Counted from the first letter of the stretch, positions 25,385 through 34,095 are shown. The stretch: DNA of 64,000 nucleotides from an uncultured Planctomycetia bacterium (GCA_903929765.1 CAIYVX010000001.1:45311-109310); one strand, 5' to 3'. Numbers and translations: made by a program. The notes: a model not told the origin generated them from the letters alone.

Positions 25385-26413
25385 ATGAAAGCCGAGGCGC
25401 CGCAATCTGTGCTGGTCACCGGGGCCAGTGGTTTTATCGGGCGGCACCTGGTGCAGCGGCTGGTCGAGCGCGGCCGCCGGGTCTCCTGCCTGGTGCGGGC
25501 CGCCTCGCGCAGCGACGAACTGCGGGCGGCCGGCGTCCAGCTACTCATCGGCGACGTGACCGATCGGGCCGCTATGGAACGGGCCTTGGAAAGGTCGCAA
25601 GCCGGTATCGTGTTCCACCTGGCCGGGTTGCTGAAGGCGCTGCGGACTGACGATTTCGGGCGCGTGAACGCCGGCGGCGTCGAAGCCGTCGCGACCGCCT
25701 GTGCCGGCCGCGCCGCCCCGCCCGTTTTGGTCGTGGTCTCCTCGCTGGCTGCCGCGGGACCGAGCGCTGCCGGCCGACCGCGCGTGGAAGGCGATTCGCC
25801 GACCACCGTTTCCGCCTACGGGCGCAGCAAACTGGCCGGAGAACAGGCGGCGGCCAGGTATGCCGCGGGTGTACCGATCAGCATCGTGCGCCCGCCGATT
25901 GTCTTTGGTCCCGGCGACCCGGGCGTGCTGGAAATGTTCCGGCCCATCGCCCGCCGGGGGATTCACGTCGTGCCCGGCCGGGGCGACTTTCGTTTTTCGC
26001 TGATTCACGTGGCCGATCTGGTCGAGGGCCTGCTCCTGGTCGCCGAGCAGGGCGAACGGCTGCACCCTGGCGCAGCGCCCGGCCAGGGCGTCTACTTTAT
26101 CGCGTCCGAAGACACGCCGACCTATGCCGAACTAGGGATAGCCCTGGCCGTCGCCCTGGGCCGGAACCGCGCCGCCGTTGTGCGACTGCCCCGGCCGCTT
26201 ATGCGCCTGGTCGGCCTTTGCGGCGACGCGCTGGGGCGAATCCGGCGGCAACCCGGGTGGGTCAACAGCGACAAGATCGCCGAGGCCCTGGCCGGGTCGT
26301 GGACGTGCTCGTCCGTCAAAGTCCGCACGCAATTGGGTTGGGCACCTGCGGCCCCCCTGGCCGAGCGGCTGCGCGAAACGGCCCAGTGGTATCGCCAGGC
26401 GGGCTGGCTCTGA
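25385..26413 (+). CDS. NAD-dependent epimerase/dehydratase (extended SDR), candidate ketosphinganine/ceramide reductase
   Basis: The 342-residue extended short-chain dehydrogenase has the Rossmann motif TGASGFIGRHL at residue 13, FHLAG in the cofactor region, a Ser-containing VVSSLAA segment, and the catalytic YGRSK. IRPP-like IVRPPIVFGPGD follows. Families with this pattern include nucleoside-sugar epimerases and 3-beta-hydroxysteroid-type reductases. In Caulobacter, a protein of this type (CerR) reduces the keto group during ceramide synthesis. Its position back-to-back with the GNAT-like gene makes a similar role likely, but this is inference. GGAG at 25373-25376 lies 8 nt upstream of the ATG. 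The C-terminal 60 residues are helical and Arg-rich. Confidence 0.82.
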   Translation: MKAEAPQSVLVTGASGFIGRHLVQRLVERGRRVSCLVRAASRSDELRAAGVQLLIGDVTDRAAMERALERSQAGIVFHLAGLLKALRTDDFGRVNAGGVEAVATACAGRAAPPVLVVVSSLAAAGPSAAGRPRVEGDSPTTVSAYGRSKLAGEQAAARYAAGVPISIVRPPIVFGPGDPGVLEMFRPIARRGIHVVPGRGDFRFSLIHVADLVEGLLLVAEQGERLHPGAAPGQGVYFIASEDTPTYAELGIALAVALGRNRAAVVRLPRPLMRLVGLCGDALGRIRRQPGWVNSDKIAEALAGSWTCSSVKVRTQLGWAPAAPLAERLRETAQWYRQAGWL

Positions 26414-26462
26414 CCGAAAGGCTACGCCTGGCGTTCGGCTGTTTCGTGGCCCGGCGAAGGGG

Positions 26463-27038
26463 TCACTGCGGACTGATTCTTTCAATACGCTGCTCTCCCG
26501 TCCGCAGGTCTTTACCGTATAACTCGATATAGAGGACTTGCGGCCAGGGTGAACCGTCAGAGGCACTGATGTACATCTTCTCGAGCACGGCCGGCTGGCC
26601 GGCGATTACCACCTCGGCCCGGACAGCGCTGCCCTCCTGCTTCACGAGAATCGACTGCTGGGGCGCGGCGACCAGGGTCATTCTGTACCCGCGGCCCGAC
26701 GAGTCCGGTTTGATGGCGAAACCGTAGGCCATCGCCTTCTCAATCGGGTTGAGTTCCTGCCGGCGGCCGTCCTCGGCCAGCATAATATAGTAGGCGATCA
26801 CCGGTTCCTTGGGGTCCAGTTGGCCGTCGGCCAGGCGCGCGTCGTAATGCACGGTGTTGGCGTTCTTGCTCCGCTCGATGATGAATAGCGGACGAGTTTC
26901 GATCCTGACCTCGACCGGCGCCGCCTGGCTCGGCTCGCTGCTCTGCACGCTGGTCAATGGCTGCCGCGTTGTGTCTTGGGCACAGCCCGCGGCGGTCAGC
27001 AACGCCAGAAGGGTGAACCACATCAGGACCTCTTTCAT
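26463..27038 (-). CDS. DUF4833-like lipoprotein
   Basis: The 191-residue protein has a lipoprotein signal peptide with lipobox TAAGC (Cys at residue 19), so it should be anchored in a membrane. The mature part contains PLFIIERSKNANTVHYD and LNPIEKAMAYGF, which match the DUF4833 family as I remember it. The function of that family is unknown. The ATG at 27038 follows AAGGATATCCC and overlaps the TGA of the upstream small gene (ATGA). It lies tail to tail with the SDR gene and does not obviously belong to the lipid pathway. Confidence 0.8.
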   Translation of the reverse strand: MKEVLMWFTLLALLTAAGCAQDTTRQPLTSVQSSEPSQAAPVEVRIETRPLFIIERSKNANTVHYDARLADGQLDPKEPVIAYYIMLAEDGRRQELNPIEKAMAYGFAIKPDSSGRGYRMTLVAAPQQSILVKQEGSAVRAEVVIAGQPAVLEKMYISASDGSPWPQVLYIELYGKDLRTGEQRIERISPQ

Positions 27039-27364
27039 GGGATATCCTTTCCAGGTTTCGCTGGATCGGTTTCGTCTTCGCCGGCCTCTGACTGAAAACG
27101 AGCAATGATGCCCACGTTCCACCAAGGGCCACCCGTGATGCGAGGCTTCTTACCTAGGCCGATCTGGGCTCCCAACTGCCCAAGCTCCTGAGCATCCTTT
27201 GGCTTCCAGTCATTACATACTGCCCAGGACTCAATCTCGTCAGCCAGGAGAATCTCGCCAGCCTGATGAAGCAACATGAACATCTCCTTGGCAGCATTCA
27301 TGTCGTTGGGGTGAGACAAGCCCGAGCTCAGGTTGGTACGAGTTGTGATCGCATGCAAACCCAT
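27035..27364 (-). CDS. Small hypothetical protein coupled to the DUF4833-like lipoprotein
   Basis: The likely product is about 109 residues, taking ATG 27364 (a later ATG at 27301 is also possible). The recognisable part is ESWAVCNDWKPKDAQELG followed by GKKPRITGGPWW, which reads like a compact, conserved soluble domain, but I cannot name it. Its TGA overlaps the ATG of the next gene (ATGA), good evidence that it is translated. No ribosome site is convincing at either start. The upstream part of the open frame up to 27484 lacks coding character. Confidence 0.55.
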   Translation of the reverse strand: MGLHAITTRTNLSSGLSHPNDMNAAKEMFMLLHQAGEILLADEIESWAVCNDWKPKDAQELGQLGAQIGLGKKPRITGGPWWNVGIIARFQSEAGEDETDPAKPGKDIP

Positions 27365-27759
27365 CAAGACGATTGGACTCACGGCAAGCCTCCTGGTTCG
27401 ATAGCCAGTGGATAATTCGTAGGGGAGTGGTTCAGGTCGCGGAGCGACCGAGTTCCCCCACGCGGTTATGTGACACAATATCAAACCAAATCCGATTGGA
27501 ACAAGAGAAAAGTCGCCAAGCGTTTGCGCGCCGGTACCGGCTGTGCCGGGTCTGCGGGGCGGAACTGTCGACCATCGAGCATCGACTTGGGGGGATGCCT
27601 AGCGCTTTGGCTTGCAGTTTTCTTGTTGCCTAGAAATGACTTCCTGGCTACGATTTTGGACAAATCAAATCACCGAGGCGGAGCAGATGGCCATGACCAG
27701 TTCTGTTACCCTTGCGCCTTATACTGTGATGGGCTTGCTCAAAAAACTAGGAGACACGT
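27365..27759. other. Intergenic region with one hairpin
   Basis: The 395 bases separate divergent genes. Several short open frames occur but none has a convincing ribosome site or family resemblance. GGTCGC-GGA-GCGACC at 27435-27449 is a 6-bp hairpin. The base composition is lower in GC than in the flanking lipid genes. Confidence 0.5.
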
Positions 27760-29106
27760 ATGAAAACTACGATACAACTTCTTCTTTGCCTTCTTGTCGG
27801 CCTCGGCGCAGGCATCGGACTCAACTGGCTTATGCGTCCGCGTGTTGATGTCGGCCAGGAGCTATCTCTCATTCGCCAAGAGATTAAAGCCTCGAAGATG
27901 CGGGACGCTGCCGCATCGGCCACACCCGTTCCCTCAGATGTCGGCCAGACGCTTTCCAGCATTCGCGAAGAGCTTAAAGCCTTGAAGATGCGGGACGCTA
28001 CCGATGTCGGCCAGGAGATTTCGCAACTTCGCCAAGAGCTTAAAGCAGGGAAGGTGCAAGAGGCGCCTGACGCAAGCCGCGCACTGGTCCTAGTTCGCGA
28101 TTACCTTCAAGCAGGCAAGATGCAGGACGCTTATGACGCCCTGCTGGCGGCAATGCGAATGAATCCTGCTGATTACGCTGTTTTTCAGGCCTGCCTGCAA
28201 TTCGTCGCCAAAGCCACGAAAGAGAATAGCGAAGAAGACATGGCACTGGCCACCGACATACACGAACGGGCCGCCACCCTTATTCCGTTTCTGCCACTGA
28301 TACTACTTAGTGAGGCACGTCAAGCCCACACGGATGCAGGAGAGGCGCTCTTCCCAGTCAAAAAGCAAGCCAAAGCCGAGGATCCTTTCGCCGACAGCGA
28401 GATGCTGCTGTCGGCGGCCAAGCAGTCCGACACGCCCAGTGCGGCTCGGGCAACACTCTTGCACGAGGTCGAGTCGGAGTTGAACAGCCAGGTGAGACGC
28501 GTCGCATCGACGCCGGACCAATCCCAGGAAGACCAGGCCTCCTTCTGGAAACGATGGAAGTCTGTTAGAGAAGATTACGATTCGGCTCAGAAAGAAGTCT
28601 TGGCTGCTCTGTACCAAGATGACTGCCGGCCTCGACTGCTAGACTGGCGCAAACGAGTAGCCGACTTCAAAGCACATTCGGCGGACTGTCCCGTCGATAA
28701 GATTTATGCTGCCAACACGGAAATCGTTGACCTTGTGGAAGATGGCACCCGCATTTCTCGCGATCTGGCCCCGTACCTTGAGGCTGCTGTTACCCCCGCC
28801 ATCACCGACAATGGGACCGAGCAAGAGCGACTAGATCGACAACTGATGCAGCTTGCGCAACTACGTGAATGGAATTACAATCGCTGGGTGTTAGACCGGA
28901 TAGCGAAGGTTAAAGAGAGTAGCGGAAAGCCATTCGACAAAATTAAGAGCCTCGTCGGGATTGACGAAACACGCCTTGCTCCCTACACCCTGCAACAATT
29001 CACAGCAGCCTGGCAGGACCAATTCGACAAGTGCGAAGAAAGCGATACTGTGCATGAGAAGGTTGAGGCAACGAAGCTTCGGATCCTTCGCGGAATGGGA
29101 AAATGA
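27760..29106 (+). CDS. Membrane-anchored repeat/coiled-coil protein of unknown function
   Basis: The 448-residue protein begins with a membrane anchor (residues 5-25, hydrophobic, followed by MRPR). Directly after it are three near-identical 21-residue repeats starting DVGQ at residues 30, 60 and 82 (pattern DVGQxLSxIRxELKAxKMRDA), with a weaker fourth at about 105-124. The rest is helical, acidic and rich in Gln, Lys and Glu, likely extracytoplasmic. AGGAG at 27749-27753 lies 6 nt before the ATG. Its stop overlaps the start of the nuclease-like gene (ATGA), so the two are translationally coupled. The repeats suggest oligomerisation or binding to a periodic partner. No known family is recognised. 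Confidence 0.7.
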   Translation: MKTTIQLLLCLLVGLGAGIGLNWLMRPRVDVGQELSLIRQEIKASKMRDAAASATPVPSDVGQTLSSIREELKALKMRDATDVGQEISQLRQELKAGKVQEAPDASRALVLVRDYLQAGKMQDAYDALLAAMRMNPADYAVFQACLQFVAKATKENSEEDMALATDIHERAATLIPFLPLILLSEARQAHTDAGEALFPVKKQAKAEDPFADSEMLLSAAKQSDTPSAARATLLHEVESELNSQVRRVASTPDQSQEDQASFWKRWKSVREDYDSAQKEVLAALYQDDCRPRLLDWRKRVADFKAHSADCPVDKIYAANTEIVDLVEDGTRISRDLAPYLEAAVTPAITDNGTEQERLDRQLMQLAQLREWNYNRWVLDRIAKVKESSGKPFDKIKSLVGIDETRLAPYTLQQFTAAWQDQFDKCEESDTVHEKVEATKLRILRGMGK

Positions 29107-30299
29107 GGCGTAACGCCCTTTGGATTTCAGTTGGGCTGCTCCTGGCCAACGCCAGTTTGGTCCTGGCTCAGGGTGTGGCCATGCCCGTATGTCCCCCCGT
29201 GGATCACCCGGTCGTCGTAACCAATCCAGTGCGAACGTCGGCCGTATGGAGAAAAAACGTCGAAGGATTCGGGGAGGATTTGATTCGCAACACAATGGAA
29301 CTCCGTGGTTACAAAATGCAGAATATCAAGCTTCCCGGCAATCACGGCATCGATCTATTTGCCCTCAAGCGCAATCCTGCTGGACAGATCGTCGATCTTA
29401 AGATTATTGAAGCCAAAGCCCATTATGGAAAGGGAATGCCGCATCTGGGACAAACAATCTCCGGAAAGCAGATGTCGCGCAAATGGCTTGCCGATAGGCT
29501 CAGGGCTTTACGTAATGCGGGAGGAGAAGGCAAGACTCTGGCTCGTGATATTTCCCACTTTCAGAAAGAGCAGGGACTTTCCATTCTGCAACTGGCGGAG
29601 GTCCACGACATCAACCTCCGTACGGGCAGGTACACCATCCGAGACCCGATAACCCTTCGGGCGCGGTCTGGTCCAATGTCGATTGAAAAATTGCTTAAAA
29701 ACGTGGCTTCTCGTACGAGAAATCTGCAAATAAGGGCTTGGAGTGTCCGACACTTAGATAGGTTCGACCGGATTCTACAAGCGCGGATGCAAAATTGGCT
29801 AGGCGGTTCCGCTCGCTCCAGAGTTTTCGGGCGATTGTTCGGATCGCGCCTTGTCGCAGTCGCCTCGAAACTGTCACTGCGGGGTGCGGGCCGTTGCTTG
29901 GCTAGATGCGCCGGCCCAATTGGTCTCGCTGTGGCCATCGCGATGGATGCGAACGAGATGTACGGCCATGTCCGCGATTACCAGCGCGGCAGCATCTCTC
30001 GCCGCGAGTGCTACATCGCCCTAGCCAGTAGCGGCGGGGGAATTGCGGGCGCCTGGGCCGGGGCAGCCGGGGGGGCCTGGGCCGGTGGAGGAATAGGGGC
30101 TGTAGTGGGTGTAGTATTATTTGACGAGATCACTATTCCTGTTGGGGCATTCGTCGGTGGGGTAGCCGGTGGAATTGGTGGATACTTCTGCGGTTCATGC
30201 GCAGGCGATGCTGCCGCCAGAGCTTTTTACGGCAAGCTTGACGAGAAAGTGCGGAATCAGGTCAACCAGTGGGTTGTTAATACCGGCAACCCCTTTTGA
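29103..30299 (+). CDS. Secreted PD-(D/E)XK nuclease-like protein with C-terminal glycine zipper
   Basis: The 398-residue protein has a Sec signal (MRRNALWISVGLLLANA, cut near residue 22). Residues 50-135 contain a PD-(D/E)XK-type core: Glu58 in GFGEDL, Asp84 in GIDLFAL, Glu103 and Lys105 in IIEAKAH, and Gln123 in GKQMS. That is the layout of restriction-endonuclease-like folds. Residues 309-371 are a glycine-zipper stretch (GGGIAGAWAG, GGIGGYFCG) able to insert in membranes. A nuclease exported with a membrane-inserting tail resembles a bacteriocin or contact-dependent toxin, but no such role is shown. It overlaps the anchored repeat protein upstream and is followed after 70 nt by a small lipoprotein gene. 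Confidence 0.72.
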   Translation: MRRNALWISVGLLLANASLVLAQGVAMPVCPPVDHPVVVTNPVRTSAVWRKNVEGFGEDLIRNTMELRGYKMQNIKLPGNHGIDLFALKRNPAGQIVDLKIIEAKAHYGKGMPHLGQTISGKQMSRKWLADRLRALRNAGGEGKTLARDISHFQKEQGLSILQLAEVHDINLRTGRYTIRDPITLRARSGPMSIEKLLKNVASRTRNLQIRAWSVRHLDRFDRILQARMQNWLGGSARSRVFGRLFGSRLVAVASKLSLRGAGRCLARCAGPIGLAVAIAMDANEMYGHVRDYQRGSISRRECYIALASSGGGIAGAWAGAAGGAWAGGGIGAVVGVVLFDEITIPVGAFVGGVAGGIGGYFCGSCAGDAAARAFYGKLDEKVRNQVNQWVVNTGNPF

Positions 30300-30369
30300 G
30301 GAACTTGACTACTTGTTGCGCAGATCATCCACGCCACGCATGGGGCAGTAGAGGATAAAGGAGTAGACC

Positions 30370-30510
30370 GTGAAGAAGCGTTTCATCAATTATTTGAACT
30401 GTTTTCTATTGCTTCTTACGTTGCTGATGCTGGTGACGAATGCGAGTGGCTGCAAGGAGGATCCCGAGAAACAAGGCCCGCCGCCCCCTACAAGCCCACC
30501 TCCTCCATGA
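30370..30510 (+). CDS. Small proline-rich lipoprotein
   Basis: This short gene encodes 46 residues from a GTG start with AAAGGAG (30357-30363) 6 nt upstream. The product has a basic N-terminus (KKRF), a hydrophobic core (FLLLLTLLMLV), a lipobox ASGC with Cys at residue 28, and an 18-residue mature peptide ending PPPPTSPPPP. It should be lipidated and membrane-bound. Size and position after a putative secreted nuclease recall colicin-type lysis lipoproteins, an analogy only. It could equally be an entericidin-like or structural lipoprotein. Confidence 0.65.
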   Translation: MKKRFINYLNCFLLLLTLLMLVTNASGCKEDPEKQGPPPPTSPPPP

Positions 30511-30548
30511 TTTCCTCTATCGGAATCACTACTGGTAGCGACGGATAG

Positions 30549-30564
30549 GGCGGGTACCCGCCCT
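30549..30564. repeat. Perfect 16-bp palindrome
   Basis: GGGCGGGTACCCGCCC is self-complementary and lies between the convergent lipoprotein gene and the FAAL-ACP-SPT gene. It may be a repeat fragment or a transcription barrier; no T run follows. Confidence 0.5.
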
Positions 30565-30617
30565 TCTGGATACATGCTGCCCACCTCAAAACCAGACGCC
30601 GATGCTCGCCGGCGGCG

Positions 30618-33600
30618 CTACAGCCTGGCCAGTTCGTCGGCCAGGGCCAGGACCGTGGCGTTGATCTGCTCCGCGCTGTGATTGGTGGTGATGAAGAAAC
30701 GCAGTCGGGCGGAGTGTTCGGCCACCGCAGGGTACAGAATCGGGTGAACGTTGATGCCGCATTCAAACAGGGCCCGCGCCAGGCGCAGGCTCTTGACCGA
30801 GCTGCCGACGATCACCGGAACTACGGGCGTACCGCCGGAGGAACCGGTGTTCAGTCCGCGCTCCCGGGCCGCCTTCAGGAACAGCGCCGCCAGTTCACGC
30901 AGCCGGACCACACGCTGCGGCTCACGCTGCAGGATCGTCAGAGCGGCCAAAGCCGCCGCCGCGTTGGGCGGGGACAGGCCGACGCTGTAGACGAACCCCG
31001 GGGCGGTATACTTGAGGTATTCGACCATCTCGGCCGAGCCGGCGATGTACCCGCCGCAACTGGCCAGCGACTTGGAAAGCGTGCCCATCCACAGGTCGAC
31101 GTCGGCCCGCGCCACACTCCAGTGCTCGCCGAGGCCCCGACCGGTCGCCCCCATGGTTCCCAGTGAGTGCGCCTCGTCGACCAGCAACAGCGTCTTGTGC
31201 TTCTTCTTCAGTTCCACGAAGCGTGGAAGGTCAGGAAAGTCGCCGTCCATGCTATACGCGCCCTCGATCGCGATCAGCACCCGGCGATAGCTATGACGCA
31301 CGTCCGAGAGCAGCGCGTCCAGGGCCTGCCAGTCGTTGTGGGCAAAAGCGCGGCGGGTAGCGCCGGACAGGGCGGCGCCCTGGGTAATCGAGTTGTGGGC
31401 CAGGCTATCGTGGAGGATCAGATCGCTCGGCCCCAGCAGGTGGCCGATGGTCGTGACGTTGGTGGCGTGACCGGAGACGAACACGATTGCGGCCGGGGTG
31501 CCCAGGAACGCCGCCAGTGCCTGCTCCAGATCGCGATGCACCTGCTTCTCGCCGGAGACCAGGCGGCTGGCGCCGGCGCTGGTGCCATAGCGGTCGATGG
31601 CGGCCTTGGCGGCGGCAGCGACCTCCGGATTGTGAGCCAGGCCGATGTAGTCATAGACGCTGAAGTTGACGATCTGACGCCCCGCGATACAGGCGGCGCT
31701 GCCGGCGCCGCCCTGGTCGACGCGGAAATACGGGTTGTCGCCGGCCACCACTCGCAACAGGCGTTCCTGGCGCTTCAGATCGCCGTACTCGGGAAACTGG
31801 GTAAAATCGTAGTGTTCGGGCGGGATTTGGCCGGTGGGGACGTCGGGTCTGGAACCGGCGATCAGATGCTCATGCACCGCCTCGGCCAGATCCTCCAGCG
31901 TCCGGGCCTGGCTGAACACCGTGTCGGGCAGGTGGCCGGCGAAGGTCTTCTCCAACGCGGCGGCGAGGTCCAGGCGCTGCAGCGAATCCAAGCCCAGGGC
32001 GGTGAGTGGCGTGTCCGGCGTCAGGTCGGGCAAAGCCGCGCCGGCCAAGGCGCGGGCGTGACGGTAAACGGCGTCCAGTGCGTCGGCCGGCGAAGAATGC
32101 GCCGCGGGAGGAGCCAGTGCGGCCCCCGCATTTTCAGCACTGGGGTGGACGGCGGCGACGGAGTCGGCGCTGGCGGCGGGCAGGACGCGGTATTCGGCCA
32201 GGGCCTTGAGTTCGCCGGCCAGGAACGCCGCGCGGCAGGCATGGCGCTGGATCTTGCCGCTGGAGGTCTTGGGAATCGTACCGCAACGCACCAGCACGAT
32301 CATGTCCAGGGCCAGGCCATGCTCATCAAGCACTGCCCGGCGAACCGCCTCCAGCACCGGCGCGAAATCAACTTCTCCTTTGCGCGTGGCCTCATGCACC
32401 AGAACGAGATGCTGGCGGGCATGGTCGTCGGCCACGAAAGCGGCCCCATAATTGGCGGCCAATAGCGGGTGACTGTTGCGGGCCGTGGCCTCGATATCCT
32501 GCGGATAGCGGTTCTGGCCACGGACGATGATCAGGTCGTCCCGCCGGCCGGTGACGTAGAGCTGGCCCTCGCGCATGAATCCCAGATCGCCGGTCCGCAG
32601 GAACGGACCTGCCCCCGTGTCGCTCAGGCGGGCCTGGAAGGAATGGCGGGTCTGGTCGGGCTTGTGCCAGTACCCCAGCCCGACCGACGCTCCGGCCACC
32701 CAGATTTCACCGACGCGGCCGGCGGCGGTCGCCGTGCGGGTGTGCGCGTCGACGATCTCCACGCGCAGCGCATCGACGGGCGCTCCGCAGGCCACCAGGC
32801 GACGAGCTTGCGGCGCGTCGCCGGGCACGGGCTTGACGCGGTTCTCGGCCAGCGCTGTGTCGTCGAAGGCCCCGACGATTGCGCCCTGGCCGCGCCGCGG
32901 CCCGCTGACCATGAGCGTGGCCTCCGCCAGACCGTAGCTGGGATAAAAGGCGCCGGGGTTGAAACCACAGGGCGCGAACGTGGCGGCGAAGCGTTCGAGC
33001 GTTGCGGGGTCAACGGGTTCGGCGCCGGCGAAGGCCAGGGTCCAGCAGGAGAGATCAAGGGTGGCTCGCTGCTCGGCGGTGATCTTGCGGACACAAAGAT
33101 CGTAGGCGAAGTTGGGCCCGCCGGAGATGGTGGCCCGGTACTTGCTAATGGCGGCCAGCCAGGTGATGGGATTCTGGAGTACCGTGGCCGGCGAGATGAA
33201 GACGCTCCTGTCGCCGGCAAACGCCGGAACCAGGACGCCGCCCACCAGCCCCATGTCATGGTACATGGGCAGCCAGAACACCGCGCTGTCTTCGTCCCGT
33301 ACGTCGAAAGCCTGATGGATGGCGCGAATGTTAGCCATGAGGTTCGCCTGGCTGATCATGACGCCCTTAGGCTGGCTGGTCGAACCGGAGGTGTACTGGA
33401 GCATGGTCAGCGCGTCGGCGGCAAGGGGCGGTTCTTGCCAGCGCTCGGCCAGGGCGTCGGGAATCTCGTCGGTGGCAAGCCACAGGATCCGGGAGTTAGT
33501 GGCCGCTGGGCCGCTCTGCTTCACCTCGGTCATGGTCTGGAACTGCTCTGCGGCCGAGGCGGTGCTCAGGGCCACGCGGGACTCGGCATCGGCGGCGATG

Positions 33601-33944
33601 GCCTGGAAGCGCTCACCGCCCCGGTGGCGATGCGGCGGGTAAGTCGGCACGGCCACGCAACCGGCATACAGGCAGCCGAAAAAGGCCGTGATGAAGTCGA
33701 GGCCGGGCGGATAGGCCAGCAGCACGTGCTGACCAGCCAGGCCCAGGTCCTGCAAGTGCGTGGCAACGGCCCTGGCTCGCCGATCCAGTTGGGCGAAGGT
33801 CAGGCTCGGGTACTCGGACGGGCCGTCAACGAGCTGCACAAAGGCCGTCCGCTCCGGCCGTTCTTCAGCGTGCCGGCGCAGCACGCGGACCAGGTTGCCG
33901 GGAACCTGATGCGGACGGCCCTGGATTGGGACGCGAATTGTCAT
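30618..33944 (-). CDS. FAAL - acyl carrier protein - serine-palmitoyltransferase-like fusion
   Basis: The 1108-residue trifunctional protein has three parts. Residues 1-580 are a fatty-acyl-AMP ligase: YTSGSTSQPKGVM at 184, YGLAEATLMVSG near 337, RTGDLGF at 450, and Lys564 in KTSSGKIQR. Residues 625-695 are a carrier domain with phosphopantetheine Ser654 in LGLDSLQ. Residues 735-1108 are an alpha-oxoamine synthase with the PLP lysine Lys958 in TLSKSLASCGG, DEAHS at 923 and HDSLAHNS at 845. The enzyme should activate a fatty acid as acyl-AMP, load it on its own carrier, and condense it decarboxylatively with an amino acid (serine, glycine or alanine) to a 3-keto amine. UAGGAGAG precedes the ATG. 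In Caulobacter these three functions are separate sphingolipid genes. Confidence 0.92.
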   Translation of the reverse strand: MTIRVPIQGRPHQVPGNLVRVLRRHAEERPERTAFVQLVDGPSEYPSLTFAQLDRRARAVATHLQDLGLAGQHVLLAYPPGLDFITAFFGCLYAGCVAVPTYPPHRHRGGERFQAIAADAESRVALSTASAAEQFQTMTEVKQSGPAATNSRILWLATDEIPDALAERWQEPPLAADALTMLQYTSGSTSQPKGVMISQANLMANIRAIHQAFDVRDEDSAVFWLPMYHDMGLVGGVLVPAFAGDRSVFISPATVLQNPITWLAAISKYRATISGGPNFAYDLCVRKITAEQRATLDLSCWTLAFAGAEPVDPATLERFAATFAPCGFNPGAFYPSYGLAEATLMVSGPRRGQGAIVGAFDDTALAENRVKPVPGDAPQARRLVACGAPVDALRVEIVDAHTRTATAAGRVGEIWVAGASVGLGYWHKPDQTRHSFQARLSDTGAGPFLRTGDLGFMREGQLYVTGRRDDLIIVRGQNRYPQDIEATARNSHPLLAANYGAAFVADDHARQHLVLVHEATRKGEVDFAPVLEAVRRAVLDEHGLALDMIVLVRCGTIPKTSSGKIQRHACRAAFLAGELKALAEYRVLPAASADSVAAVHPSAENAGAALAPPAAHSSPADALDAVYRHARALAGAALPDLTPDTPLTALGLDSLQRLDLAAALEKTFAGHLPDTVFSQARTLEDLAEAVHEHLIAGSRPDVPTGQIPPEHYDFTQFPEYGDLKRQERLLRVVAGDNPYFRVDQGGAGSAACIAGRQIVNFSVYDYIGLAHNPEVAAAAKAAIDRYGTSAGASRLVSGEKQVHRDLEQALAAFLGTPAAIVFVSGHATNVTTIGHLLGPSDLILHDSLAHNSITQGAALSGATRRAFAHNDWQALDALLSDVRHSYRRVLIAIEGAYSMDGDFPDLPRFVELKKKHKTLLLVDEAHSLGTMGATGRGLGEHWSVARADVDLWMGTLSKSLASCGGYIAGSAEMVEYLKYTAPGFVYSVGLSPPNAAAALAALTILQREPQRVVRLRELAALFLKAARERGLNTGSSGGTPVVPVIVGSSVKSLRLARALFECGINVHPILYPAVAEHSARLRFFITTNHSAEQINATVLALADELARL

Positions 33945-34044
33945 CGCCGGAAATCTCTCCTACGGCTTGGCCTGCAACGATTTTACTCCTCTGCTTGCTG
34001 ATTATCTCTTAACGCCGGCTCCGTTCAAGTTTTTTGTTTTCGGA

Positions 34045-34072
34045 TTGCCAAGACCCCGAATTGCTGTAAAAT
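34045..34072 (+). promoter_or_regulatory. Candidate promoter of the lone ketosynthase gene
   Basis: TTGCCA (34045-34050) and TAAAAT (34067-34072) are 16 nt apart, 24 nt upstream of the ATG at 34096. The region is AT-rich compared with the genes and separates two divergent genes of the lipid locus. Confidence 0.45.
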
Positions 34073-34095
34073 CGGCGCAACCTTGGAGACGCCAG

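Noticed and set aside
27373..27848. Several short plus-strand frames between the divergent genes
   Set aside because: They overlap one another in different frames and lack ribosome sites, signal peptides and family resemblance.
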